Notes: generated by a model not told the origin, from the sequence alone. A stretch of DNA of 7,298 nt from Nitrospinota bacterium (GCA_022561525.1 JADFRB010000087.1:1-7298); one strand, 5' to 3'; positions 1-5,687 are shown, counted from the first letter of the stretch. Translations and numbers: made by a program.

Positions 1-330
1 CAAGTTATTTTCTCGCAGGTCCTAAGAGCTTGCGCGGACTTTTGTGATCCAACTGCGGTTTCTAGGATTATGACCTGATCAGCACCATGCGATCAAACCT
101 CACCAGTTTGCTATACAGTGGTGTCATACGGTAGTCTCCCCCTGCTATCGATCAGCGTCAAATCCTCGCGTCTTCACCAGACAGACGCCCTTCCCGACTT
201 CCCGCCAACATTGGTGTCCAAGTCCTCGACGGGAAATGACACACCCGGATCCTTGCCCCACTCCGACACCATCGGAGGATGGCTTTGGGCCACATGGCGC
301 CTTACACGATCACGATGAAGGAGAAGAAAT
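1..330. other. Non-coding left flank
   Basis: I see no supportable gene in this stretch. An open frame on the plus strand at 118-318 starts with GTG, has no Shine-Dalgarno sequence and has a composition unlike the genes nearby. A minus-strand open frame ending at 174-176 has no good start either. The stretch carries one copy of the CAACTG/GTTTCTAG motif (50-65) and ends in the ribosome binding site AAGGAG (318-323) of the gene at 331. The promoter of that gene presumably lies here, but I could not pick a convincing -35/-10 pair. Confidence 0.5.
50..65 (+). repeat. CAACTG..GTTTCTAG motif, copy 1
   Basis: The 16-mer CAACTGCGGTTTCTAG matches the motif at 741-756 and 4419-4434 except at two central positions. 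An imperfect partner may exist upstream (TCCTA at 20-24 against TAGGA at 63-67), as if this were a decayed version of the intact hairpin at 4397-4434. Function unknown. Confidence 0.45.
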
Positions 331-498
331 ATGCCGAAAGCAAAACGAGAAAAAAATTGTTATGTGTGCGAGGAAGCCGGTGAGATACGCATGAGTTTTA
401 TGGTCTGTGCAAAATGCTCTCGTCATTATTGCAGCAACCATGGGGAACCCAAAATGGATGAATGCACGGCTTGCCTTGATGGTAGTGAGGAAACGTAG
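331..498 (+). CDS. Small Cys/His-rich putative zinc-binding protein (55 aa)
   Basis: This short gene begins with ATG seven bases after a strong Shine-Dalgarno sequence (AAGGAG, 318-323) and ends with TAG. The product is basic at its N terminus (MPKAKREKN) and then carries C10-x2-C13, C26-x2-C29, H32-x-C34, H37 and C45-x2-C48. Nine potential metal ligands in 55 residues fit two zinc sites in a treble-clef, B-box-like or HIT-finger-like arrangement. I do not recognise the family. There is no signal peptide or membrane segment, so it is presumably cytoplasmic. It could be a small regulator, a nucleic-acid-binding protein or a protein-interaction adaptor; nothing nearby says which. It stands alone, with a palindromic element starting 11 bases after its stop. 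The regular ligand spacing plus the good ribosome binding site make it a real gene despite its size. Confidence 0.8.
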   Translation: MPKAKREKNCYVCEEAGEIRMSFMVCAKCSRHYCSNHGEPKMDECTACLDGSEET

Positions 499-509
499 GC
501 TGCCGAACT

Positions 510-647
510 TAGGAGCCTGTTAAAAACTAACTTGGACAAGATCCTATCCCATATTCGGGCCACCTTTGAACACGCCTCAAACGATCGAAATATCTGACTC
601 AAACCAGACCGCCCTCGTGACGATCGCTAATCTCGGACAGGCTCCTA
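510..647. mobile_element. 138-bp MITE-like element, family A copy 1
   Basis: The ends are perfect 11-bp inverted repeats (TAGGAGCCTGT at 510-520, ACAGGCTCCTA at 637-647). The right-hand ~80 bp matches, inverted, the left-hand ~80 bp of the element at 2367-2663, including TCCGAGATTAGCGATCGTCA and GGTTTGAGTCAGAT. It has no open reading frame for a transposase, so it would have to be mobilised in trans. TA at both ends could be a duplicated target, as for IS630/mariner-type elements, but this is inference. It lies between the small zinc-protein gene and a terminator-like hairpin. Confidence 0.75.
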
Positions 648-657
648 GCACAATATA

Positions 658-695
658 AAAAAGTCTCATCACCGCCGAGGTGACCACGACTTTTT
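658..695 (+). terminator. Terminator-like hairpin with U-tract
   Basis: The outer arms AAAAAGTC (658-665) and GACTTTTT (688-695) enclose an inner stem TCACC (669-673)/GGTGA (679-683) with a GCCGA loop and a small internal bulge. The T-run closing the stem and the A-run opening it allow it to work in either direction. On the plus strand it would stop transcripts of the small zinc-protein gene, although the 138-bp element now lies in between. No other nearby gene needs it. Confidence 0.6.
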
Positions 696-740
696 GTATT
701 TCACCATGCACACCAATATCTAACACGTCTGTTTTGCGCT

Positions 741-756
741 CAACTGTCGTTTCTAG
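741..756 (+). repeat. CAACTG..GTTTCTAG motif, copy 2
   Basis: CAACTGTCGTTTCTAG is the second copy of the motif also found at 50-65 and 4419-4434. Here it is followed by GG and a run of seven T. I see no upstream inverted partner, so this looks like a half-site or a decayed hairpin. Confidence 0.4.
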
Positions 757-923
757 GTTTTTTTCAAAATACCCATTGGTGTTGCGCCTGGTTGGATTCG
801 TCCCTCGCCCGACCAGTCATCAAAAAAGCGGCTATCCTTTATCTGGCTGTTCATTTAGGATACTCACATCTTCCCCTAAAAAGGAACGCTGTATTATTCA
901 TTTCACCAACCAAGAGGTGCACC

Positions 924-1241
924 ATGCCTATCTATGTCAGCTTAGTGAACTTTACCCAGGATGGACTGAAGACCATGAGGGCCAAAGGTGTGGCTCGGTC
1001 AGACATGGTCAAGCAGAATGTGGAAGCCTTGGGCGGCAAATTGCTTCACGCCTATTATTGCTTGGGTGAGTATGATGTCGTGGCCATTTGGGATTTTCCG
1101 CATAATCGCGCCGCGATGAAGGCCGCTGTGATGAATGCCTCGATGGGCCATATTCGTATTAAGACCATGCCGGCGATTTCCCGCGAGGAATGGAAGACCG
1201 TGCTAAAAGAAACGTGGGGGAAATCCAAAAAGAAGAAGTAG
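924..1241 (+). CDS. GYD domain-containing protein (105 aa)
   Basis: The product is a small alpha/beta protein of the GYD family, thought to adopt a dimeric alpha-beta (ferredoxin-like) fold; no biochemical role is established. Seen in the sequence: a first strand MPIYVSLVNFTQDGLKTM, a helix rich in Lys and Arg, a strand around LLHAYYCLGEYDVVAIWDF containing the family signature (G-E-Y-D, residues ~48-51), a helix with alternating Ala and Met, a strand HIRIKTMPA, and a lysine-rich tail ending KSKKKK. Length is normal for the family (~95-105). I chose ATG at 924 because AAGAGG (912-917) sits six bases upstream and the domain starts right there; the frame stays open upstream to 792 without similarity or a ribosome binding site. 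It appears monocistronic, with a pseudogene converging on it from the right. Confidence 0.88.
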   Translation: MPIYVSLVNFTQDGLKTMRAKGVARSDMVKQNVEALGGKLLHAYYCLGEYDVVAIWDFPHNRAAMKAAVMNASMGHIRIKTMPAISREEWKTVLKETWGKSKKKK

Positions 1242-1314
1242 GGTCGGGTCTTGAATCGTGTAATACACTCTCCCCCGCAACTCTATCCAAGGGCCACACG
1301 CATCTCCAACCAAG

Positions 1315-1344
1315 AAGGCATCAGGGTATTCACCCTGATGCCTT
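1315..1344. terminator. Perfect 13-bp hairpin between convergent genes
   Basis: AAGGCATCAGGGT (1315-1327) and ACCCTGATGCCTT (1332-1344) form a perfect stem with an ATTC tetraloop. It lies between the 3' end of the GYD-domain gene and the 3' end of the minus-strand pseudogene, where a bidirectional terminator is expected. There is no immediate U-tract on either strand, so it could equally be a stabilising 3' stem-loop. Confidence 0.5.
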
Positions 1345-1377
1345 GGCAAGAACTCAGTCTTCTTCTTTTCTTCCTGA

Positions 1378-1770
1378 TTATTCCGGATCAGTTGGATTGT
1401 TGAATAACACGAACAGGTCAATGCTGCCGTGGCCTTCTTGTGAGAAGTTGGGGGCATTGGGGTCGCCAGGATCGAGGTTTGACAGCGTATCGGACGGTCC
1501 AAACAGGACCAACGATTACAGGAACTCGATCACGAGTGGTTGATGATTGTTTGATAACCATGCGAACGCATCCCGTGATGCTTGGGCTTCACCACCATGT
1601 CGGAGAATAACTTCCCGCAGATTGATGCTCCGGCCATCATGCCGTAGGGGGCCATTGATCCCACGCCCCACAAGGGTTCGGTCATGAACTCTTTGGTGAC
1701 TGTCCCATCAAAATTTCGCTTCCAAATATTTGGGTCTAGGTCATCCGATAGCGAATGAGCCTTCTCTTAA
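1378..1770 (-). pseudogene. Decayed C-terminal part of a di-heme oxidoreductase (DHOR/DUF1111-like, c-type peroxidase superfamily)
   Basis: Read on the minus strand from about 1770 downwards, the frame gives DLDPNIWKRNFDGTVTKEF and then EPLWGVGSMAPYG. A one-base frameshift near 1641-1643 follows, and the next frame continues with HDGRSINLREVILRHGGEA. An internal TAA (1516-1518) follows IEFL; beyond it come SLVLFGPSDTLSNLDPGD and GSIDLFVLFNNPTDPE, ending in TAA at 1378-1380. The LWGVGS-APY-HDGRS, LREVILRHGGEA and EFL-SL blocks are characteristic of the C-terminal domain of periplasmic di-heme oxidoreductases related to MauG and cytochrome c peroxidases. Only about 130 residues remain, and no CxxCH haem motif is left. 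The 5' side is lost at the palindromic element beginning near 1771. One frameshift plus one stop in otherwise well-preserved sequence suggests recent decay. Confidence 0.82.
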
Positions 1771-1774
1771 GGAA

Positions 1775-2002
1775 CTGTTGACAAAGCCCGCCAGCGGCAT
1801 TCTCGACGCTTGGTCAACCTTCGGGCTAACAGACTTGGAGCTCCCCACGCCGTTCGCGCTCACATACTGCGTGTACGTTCCGCGCGTCAAAGCCTCCACG
1901 GCCTTGCTGGAATGGCCTTTTGGAACACTTTGCGAATTGTTGTTGGGAGTATTGCTCAATGATAGTCCGGTGCATTTCTGCCAAAATTGAGTTTTTCAAC
2001 AG
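1775..2002. mobile_element. Palindromic element, family B copy 1 (degenerate)
   Basis: The outer ends are inverted repeats differing at one base in 11 (CTGTTGACAAA at 1775-1785; TTTTTCAACAG at 1992-2002). An inner pair, CAAAGCCCGCCAGC near 1782 and GCTGGAATGGCCTTTTGG near 1906, matches the arms of the hairpin at 2467-2591 in inverted orientation. The middle block around GCTCACATACTGCGTGTACG (1858-1877) also matches that element. About 70 bp at the right (1931-2000) have no counterpart in the other copy. Open frames here are only translations of the repeat. It abuts the truncated oxidoreductase remnant. Confidence 0.65.
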
Positions 2003-2007
2003 CCTGC

Positions 2008-2366
2008 CACCGAGCAGTCGATATCTCCAACACATCCCTCCCATTGCTCCAGTCCTTTGAGTGAACGCGTATCCCTGGAAAAACTCCAAGAGGTTCGGTT
2101 ACTCACTCCGACCATACGGGTACTCCTCGCCCTTTTGGCAGAAACCGTAAAAATAAGATGGATTCCCTATTACTAATGTCGGGAATGACGAAGCTACATT
2201 GAATTCCCTCGAACTGTATTGTGGTTGACGAGTCCAACGATTTCGTCTACCCGGTTCTCCTATGAATTTTCATTTCCTGTAGCTTCTACCTCCCCTGCCC
2301 CTCCTTACAAAGGAGGGGAATACGATCGGGAGTAAGGACTTTCAAACTTTTCCATCCTCTTACGTA
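2008..2366. other. Gene-free stretch with small hairpin repeats
   Basis: I see no supportable gene. A weak hairpin, ATTCCC (2162-2167) with GGGAAT (2181-2186) followed by GACGAAG, looks like a fragment of a common dispersed bacterial repeat. A stronger one is listed at 2298-2318. A minus-strand frame ending at 1996-1998 is slightly gene-like but unrecognised. Confidence 0.45.
2298..2318. repeat. Short palindromic repeat, 9-bp stem
   Basis: CCCCTCCTT (2298-2306) and AAGGAGGGG (2310-2318) form a perfect stem with an ACA loop, preceded by CCTCCCCTG. Short GC-rich hairpins of this kind are dispersed in many bacterial genomes. There is no U-tract and no adjacent gene, so I call it a repeat rather than a terminator. 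Confidence 0.55.
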
Positions 2367-2663
2367 CTAGGAGCCTGTCCGAGATTAGCGATCGTCACGA
2401 GGATGTGCTGGTTTGAGTCAGATGTTTCGATCATTTGAGGCGAATAGTGGGACTATTCAACGAAAACGGGGAATGTTCAAAAAGGCCGTCCAGCAAGGCC
2501 GCAGGGCTTTTGGCGCGCGGAGCGTACACGGAGTACGTGAGCACGCCAAAAGCCGGAGAACGCAGCTGGCGGCCTTTTTCAACATTCCCCGAAAAGGATC
2601 GGAAGATCTGGCCACATCCAGCGCATCCGCAGTAGATTCGTCTAATCTGGGACAGGCTCCTAG
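2367..2663. mobile_element. 297-bp MITE-like element, family A copy 2
   Basis: The 22-bp terminal inverted repeats (starting CTAGGAGCCTGTCCGAGATT at 2367; ending at 2663) differ at a single base. Its left ~80 bp equals the inverted right part of the element at 510-647. A perfect small palindrome (GAATAGT-GGG-ACTATTC, 2442-2458) precedes the inner hairpin. No transposase frame is present; the open frames here are translations of the repeat. Its right end lies 36 bases before the ychF start codon, so ychF transcription must begin within or near it. Confidence 0.78.
2467..2591. repeat. Nested long-hairpin repeat, family B copy 2
   Basis: The arms CGGGGAATGTTCAAAAAGGC.. (2467-2494) and ..GGCCTTTTTCAACATTCCCCG (2565-2591) are inverted repeats with few differences. 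Inside, GGCTTTTGGCG (2505-2515) pairs perfectly with CGCCAAAAGCC (2544-2554), and the centre carries further GTAC-containing symmetry. The whole 125 bp could fold into one long hairpin. Its absence from the other family A copy suggests insertion into the host element. It is related, inverted, to 1775-2002. Confidence 0.7.
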
Positions 2664-2699
2664 CCTAGCCCAGGCCAGATTTGCTAGTATGCGCCTCCT

Positions 2700-3770
2700 A
2701 TGGAAATTGGCATTGTCGGGCTTCCCAACGTCGGCAAATCGACGATTTTTAATGCACTGACGTCTGGAGGCGCGGTTGCGTCGAATTATCCATTTACCAC
2801 GATCGAACCAAATGTCGGTGTCGTCGCGGTCCCAGACGTACGTCTTGGCCGCCTTACGGAACTGTTCAAGCCCAAGAAAACCATTCCGGCCTCCTGCCGT
2901 TTTGTCGATATCGCCGGCCTGGTCAAAGGAGCAGCAACTGGCGAAGGCCTCGGCAACAAATTCTTAGCCAACATTCGTGAAGTGGACGCGATTCTGCATC
3001 TGATTCGCCTCTTCAAAGATGATGATGTTGTGCATACCCTCGGAAACATTGATCCGAAGCGTGATATCGAGGTGATTGAAACCGAATTGATGTTGGCCGA
3101 TTTGGAAAGCATCACGAAGCAATTCGACAAAGTCTCGGGCAAAGCGAGAGCCGGCGACAAGGCATCGAAAGAGGCGCTGGAATTTCTTGAAATCCTCAAG
3201 AACGGCCTTGAAGAGGGTAAGCCGGTACGAGCATTGAGCCTCGACCCAGAAATGCTCAAGCCTTTCTTTCTGCTCACGTCCAAGCCCATCCTGTATGTCG
3301 GGAACATCGACGAGAGCCCGGACTCTGTGGTCACGGCCGATTTTCAAGCCTTTACCAAAGAGCGCGGATCCGAATCAGTCGTAATCTGCGGTAAACTCGA
3401 AAGCGAAATTGCGGAGATGTCTGGGGACGACCGCGACCTGTTTATGCAAGACTTGGGAATAGAGCAAAGCGGGCTAGAGAAGGTCATTGTGGCCGCATAC
3501 AAAACCCTTGGTTTGTGCTCGTACTTCACGCGTAATCCAGATGAAGTCCGAGCCTGGACGATCCCCGAAGAAGCGAAGGCACCTCAAGCTGCCGGCGTCA
3601 TCCACTCGGACTTTGAGAAGGGTTTTATCAAGGTGGATATCTACGGATTCCCGGATATCGACCAATATGGCTCAGAGCCAGCGCTCCGCGAGAAAGGCCT
3701 CATCCGCTCTGAAGGCAAAGAATATGTGATAAAAGACGGCGATGTCTGTCACTTCAAGTTCAACGTGTGA
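2700..3770 (+). CDS. ychF: Redox-regulated ATPase YchF (Obg family, OLA1-type)
   Basis: YchF is a universally conserved cytoplasmic P-loop NTPase of the Obg branch that binds ribosomes and hydrolyses ATP rather than GTP; it is linked to stress and redox responses and to translation. The 356 residues are close to the usual ~363. The Walker A motif GLPNVGKS is at residues 7-14, switch I lies around NYPFTTIEPNVG (29-40), and the G3 motif DIAG is at 70-73. A helical, charged coiled-coil-like insert covers about 125-180. Where GTPases carry NKxD, this protein has N-I-D-E (202-205), the change expected for ATP preference. H112 aligns by eye with the histidine of E. coli YchF important for hydrolysis. 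A C-terminal TGS domain (~280-356) starts at VRAWTIP and ends KDGDVCHFKFNV. No clear Shine-Dalgarno sequence precedes ATG 2700, but the protein starts exactly at the family N terminus. A palindromic element ends 36 bases upstream. Confidence 0.97.
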   Translation: MEIGIVGLPNVGKSTIFNALTSGGAVASNYPFTTIEPNVGVVAVPDVRLGRLTELFKPKKTIPASCRFVDIAGLVKGAATGEGLGNKFLANIREVDAILHLIRLFKDDDVVHTLGNIDPKRDIEVIETELMLADLESITKQFDKVSGKARAGDKASKEALEFLEILKNGLEEGKPVRALSLDPEMLKPFFLLTSKPILYVGNIDESPDSVVTADFQAFTKERGSESVVICGKLESEIAEMSGDDRDLFMQDLGIEQSGLEKVIVAAYKTLGLCSYFTRNPDEVRAWTIPEEAKAPQAAGVIHSDFEKGFIKVDIYGFPDIDQYGSEPALREKGLIRSEGKEYVIKDGDVCHFKFNV

Positions 3771-3975
3771 TATATTATTCGGTCGTCCTGTAATAACGGC
3801 CATTTTAAAAATTTAGAATTTTGCACACAAAACATATACACTAAGTGACTGCTCTCTGAACTGAGGGTACTTGTTCCTTATGATTTTACCGTGAAGTCAC
3901 CCTGCTGGGCCTTACCACCTTCTCCGGCTGACTTTGCCATTTTTATTCAATCTCTACACACAAAGGAATGACCAC

Positions 3976-4332
3976 ATGGGAGATGCGAAAATACGTTATG
4001 CCGAGGGAGAAATTGGAAAATTATATGGGTTTACTGGCGGGGATGTGCCACCTGGTACCACACCCCTAACCGAAGAACATGATGGCAGTTTGACTGAGGC
4101 TGGCAAAAAGTATTGCGAGCACCGAAAATTGAACCCGCATCCTGAAACCATCCGAATCCTCTTTGGCCAACAAAGTTCGTATGTCATAAGCGACGCCGTC
4201 CAAGCCTCGATCAAAAATCAAGAGACTCGCGTGGAACGCCATAATCAGGCAAAAGCAATTTCCGAACGCCTCCGACTCGACTGGTTGGCACAAGACAAGG
4301 CCTATCAAGATGCAGTCAAGGAACGTAAGTAA
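3976..4332 (+). CDS. Hypothetical protein (118 aa)
   Basis: I do not recognise this protein. ATG 3976 follows AAAGGA (3962-3967) at eight bases and is a better start than the in-frame ATG at 3934, which has no ribosome binding site. The product is hydrophilic and probably soluble, with one cysteine, no signal peptide and no membrane segment. The first half is rich in Gly, Pro and Thr (GKLYGFTGGDVPPGTTPLT), and a middle block reads NPHPETIRILFGQQSSYVI. The last ~45 residues are strongly charged and look like one or two long helices (QETRVERHNQAKAISERLRL..). It stands about 200 bases after ychF with its own ribosome binding site, and a hairpin follows its stop, so it is probably transcribed alone. 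The codon pattern and start signals support a real gene; the function is unknown. Confidence 0.8.
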   Translation: MGDAKIRYAEGEIGKLYGFTGGDVPPGTTPLTEEHDGSLTEAGKKYCEHRKLNPHPETIRILFGQQSSYVISDAVQASIKNQETRVERHNQAKAISERLRLDWLAQDKAYQDAVKERK

Positions 4333-4354
4333 AATCCCTGTTTCCTAATCTCTC

Positions 4355-4389
4355 TGCGCACCTTTTGCCCAACCTGGCAAAGGTGCGCA
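4355..4389 (+). terminator. Hairpin downstream of the 118-aa gene
   Basis: TGCGCACCTTTTGCC (4355-4369) pairs with GGCAAAGGTGCGCA (4376-4389) with one bulged T and a CAACCT loop. It lies 22 bases after the stop codon of the preceding gene, the expected place for a terminator, but there is no U-tract after it. Confidence 0.5.
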
Positions 4390-4396
4390 CTTGAAC

Positions 4397-4434
4397 CTAG
4401 AAACGGCACTTGGGCGTCCAACTGCCGTTTCTAG
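4397..4434. repeat. Intact palindrome of the CAACTG..GTTTCTAG family
   Basis: CTAGAAACGGCACTTGG (4397-4413) and CCAACTGCCGTTTCTAG (4418-4434) form a 17-bp stem with one mismatch and a GCGT loop. The right arm matches the motif at 50-65 and 741-756. It is 37 bases before the likely start of the next gene and 7 bases after the hairpin at 4355-4389. It may be a terminator-like element, a dispersed repeat or a protein-binding palindrome. Confidence 0.6.
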
Positions 4435-4471
4435 TCTCGCCCCTCTTCACAATGTTCTCCCTTCCCATTGT

Positions 4472-5122
4472 ATGAACGCACTCTTTTATCCTTTTCATCT
4501 GTGCCATGAACGCACGCTTCATAGTCTTCTAGCAGACTATGAGACCGTACACTTTCGCGATTTCATGGCGCTACGACTGACGCCTTTGATGGGAACAACA
4601 GCGTTTCCCGATCGCATGGGGGACTACTATCCCAAGCTGTTCAAGGCTGGCCGGATTGTGCAGGGGCATGACGTGAGTGGACCATTGAATACCGAGATGA
4701 TTGATGCTGTGAATCGTGACTTGTCGGATACGTCTTGGCGATCATTCTTTCACGAAGCCTTATTGAGGAACTATCGTTTTCAGCGCGGACTGTTTGATAC
4801 ATCTCAGATCCCACAACCTGGGAACCCGGCATCTGACGATCATTCAATTTTGACGAAGTTGGCTCCAACTGATTGGATGGAAACACCCTACGATGTGGAG
4901 ACAGTCCAAGCCCTCAGCCGTTCGGCGCATGCTCCCAAAGACGGCCCCCGCTTTGATTATGGCTGGGCCTTGATTAAAACCAGTGCATCGTTGGTCTATA
5001 CCATTCAGCTCTGCCAGACTCTTCACCTAACCGCGGTGACGGATTCGTCAGCGCACTATCAGCTTCTCGCTGCCACCTGCCAACGAGACGGCATTGATCT
5101 CACCAACTCCTGTCTCAAGTGA
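4472..5122 (+). CDS. Conserved hypothetical protein (216 aa)
   Basis: No recognised domain. The product begins MNALFYPFHLCHERTL, followed by HFRDFMALRLTPLMGTTAFP and then a G-Y-Y-P..AGR-IVQG-DVSGPL stretch, which read as conserved blocks. The C-terminal third contains DYGWALIKTSASLVYTIQLC followed by HLTAVTDSSAHYQLL, probably buried helices. It has no signal peptide and no typical transmembrane helix, so it is probably soluble. I recall similar proteins in Nitrospira-like bacteria with no assigned function, but cannot confirm this here. The frame stays open to a TTG at 4391, but that extension runs through the palindrome at 4397-4434 and is unlikely to be translated; ATG 4472 begins the gene-like sequence. 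No Shine-Dalgarno sequence is visible before ATG 4472, so the start is the weakest part of the call. Confidence 0.78.
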   Translation: MNALFYPFHLCHERTLHSLLADYETVHFRDFMALRLTPLMGTTAFPDRMGDYYPKLFKAGRIVQGHDVSGPLNTEMIDAVNRDLSDTSWRSFFHEALLRNYRFQRGLFDTSQIPQPGNPASDDHSILTKLAPTDWMETPYDVETVQALSRSAHAPKDGPRFDYGWALIKTSASLVYTIQLCQTLHLTAVTDSSAHYQLLAATCQRDGIDLTNSCLK

Positions 5123-5414
5123 GAGAGGTACTAATGTAGTGTGTCACAAAGGCATATACCTATTCGTTTGATCTAAGTCTCTTGTCATGTCAACCAACGG
5201 GAGAAACTTTTCCACAATAGAAAAGATCTCTCGCTCCGCTCGAGACAAGGATTTCTCACATCCGTTCGAAATGACACGAGTAGACTATCGACGTCTGTCC
5301 TCGACCCTTCTTAAGAATTGGTGGAACTTCCCTGCCACTATCTTCAACAGCCAAACCTTCCCCCCTATCGACTGCCTGGCCTAGCAGAATGCTGCAAAAA
5401 ACCTTTGACTTACC
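5123..5414. other. Intergenic stretch without a gene
   Basis: I see no supportable gene; an open frame at 5187-5384 has no ribosome binding site and unusual composition. A small hairpin (TCTCG..CGAGA near 5229-5246) and the following CGAAATGACACGAG resemble fragments of dispersed repeats. No clear terminator for the upstream gene is visible. Confidence 0.4.
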
Positions 5415-5577
5415 TTAGGGTTCGCGCAAAAATAACTTCCCCTGTTTGGGTGGTGAGACACCTGTCTGGCAAGGCGCGAGGACTGCGCATACCCCTCGTA
5501 TGGAAAGGACGAGCAACGCCGCCAGACGGGATGGATCGACGCTCAAACAGGGGAAGTTATTCTTGCGCGAGCCCTTA
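5415..5577. mobile_element. 163-bp palindromic element, family C
   Basis: The ends are 34-bp inverted repeats with three mismatches (left TTAGGGTTCGCGCAAAAATA.., right ..TTCTTGCGCGAGCCCTTA). The share AATAACTTCCCCTGTTTG is identical in both arms. Internally, CTGTCTGGC near 5462 and GCCAGACGG near 5521 extend the symmetry, so the whole element could fold into a branched hairpin. It has no transposase; the open frames on both strands are translations of the repeat. It lies upstream of msrB, about 40 bp before a candidate promoter. Confidence 0.75.
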
Positions 5578-5615
5578 GGACAAGTTTGGAACAGCCCCCT
5601 TTTGACCCTCATGTG

Positions 5616-5624
5616 TGCTATGAT
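5616..5624 (+). promoter_or_regulatory. Candidate extended -10 promoter for msrB
   Basis: TGCTATGAT is a good extended -10 element (TGn plus TATGAT). No well-spaced -35 is present: the nearest TTGACC (5602-5607) is only 11 bases upstream, which is too close, but extended -10 promoters can do without one. A transcript starting near 5631 would give msrB a leader of about 57 bases. Confidence 0.4.
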
Positions 5625-5687
5625 TCTTGAGTGTAATCGACTGATCAGAACATCCCTTTTTATAATCCGCGTTTGAGGAAGATATCC

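Noticed and set aside
118..318. 66-codon plus-strand open frame starting with GTG
   Set aside because: No ribosome binding site, composition unlike neighbouring proteins, and its stop overlaps the region just before the Shine-Dalgarno sequence of the convincing gene at 331.
1203..1502. 99-codon minus-strand open frame
   Set aside because: It is the wrong frame of the oxidoreductase remnant and runs on into the antisense of the GYD-domain gene.
1730..2089. Several 70-90-codon open frames on both strands
   Set aside because: They are translations of the family B element; a similar peptide (AYTEYVS/TYTQYVS) appears from the other copy at 2467-2591.
2413..2760. 115-codon plus-strand frame overlapping the ychF start
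   Set aside because: It is almost entirely repeat sequence and overlaps the well-supported ychF in another frame.
3808..3822. AAAATT-TAG-AATTTT hairpin after ychF as a terminator
   Set aside because: The six-pair stem is A/T only and would be too weak to act as an intrinsic terminator.
4397..4434. Integron attC site
   Set aside because: The palindrome has AAC and GTT in its arms but lacks the RYYYAAC/GTTRRRY core sites, and there is no integrase or cassette array.
4391..4471. TTG start for the 216-aa gene, 27 codons upstream
   Set aside because: The extension is made of the 4397-4434 palindrome and has no ribosome binding site; ATG 4472 starts the gene-like sequence.
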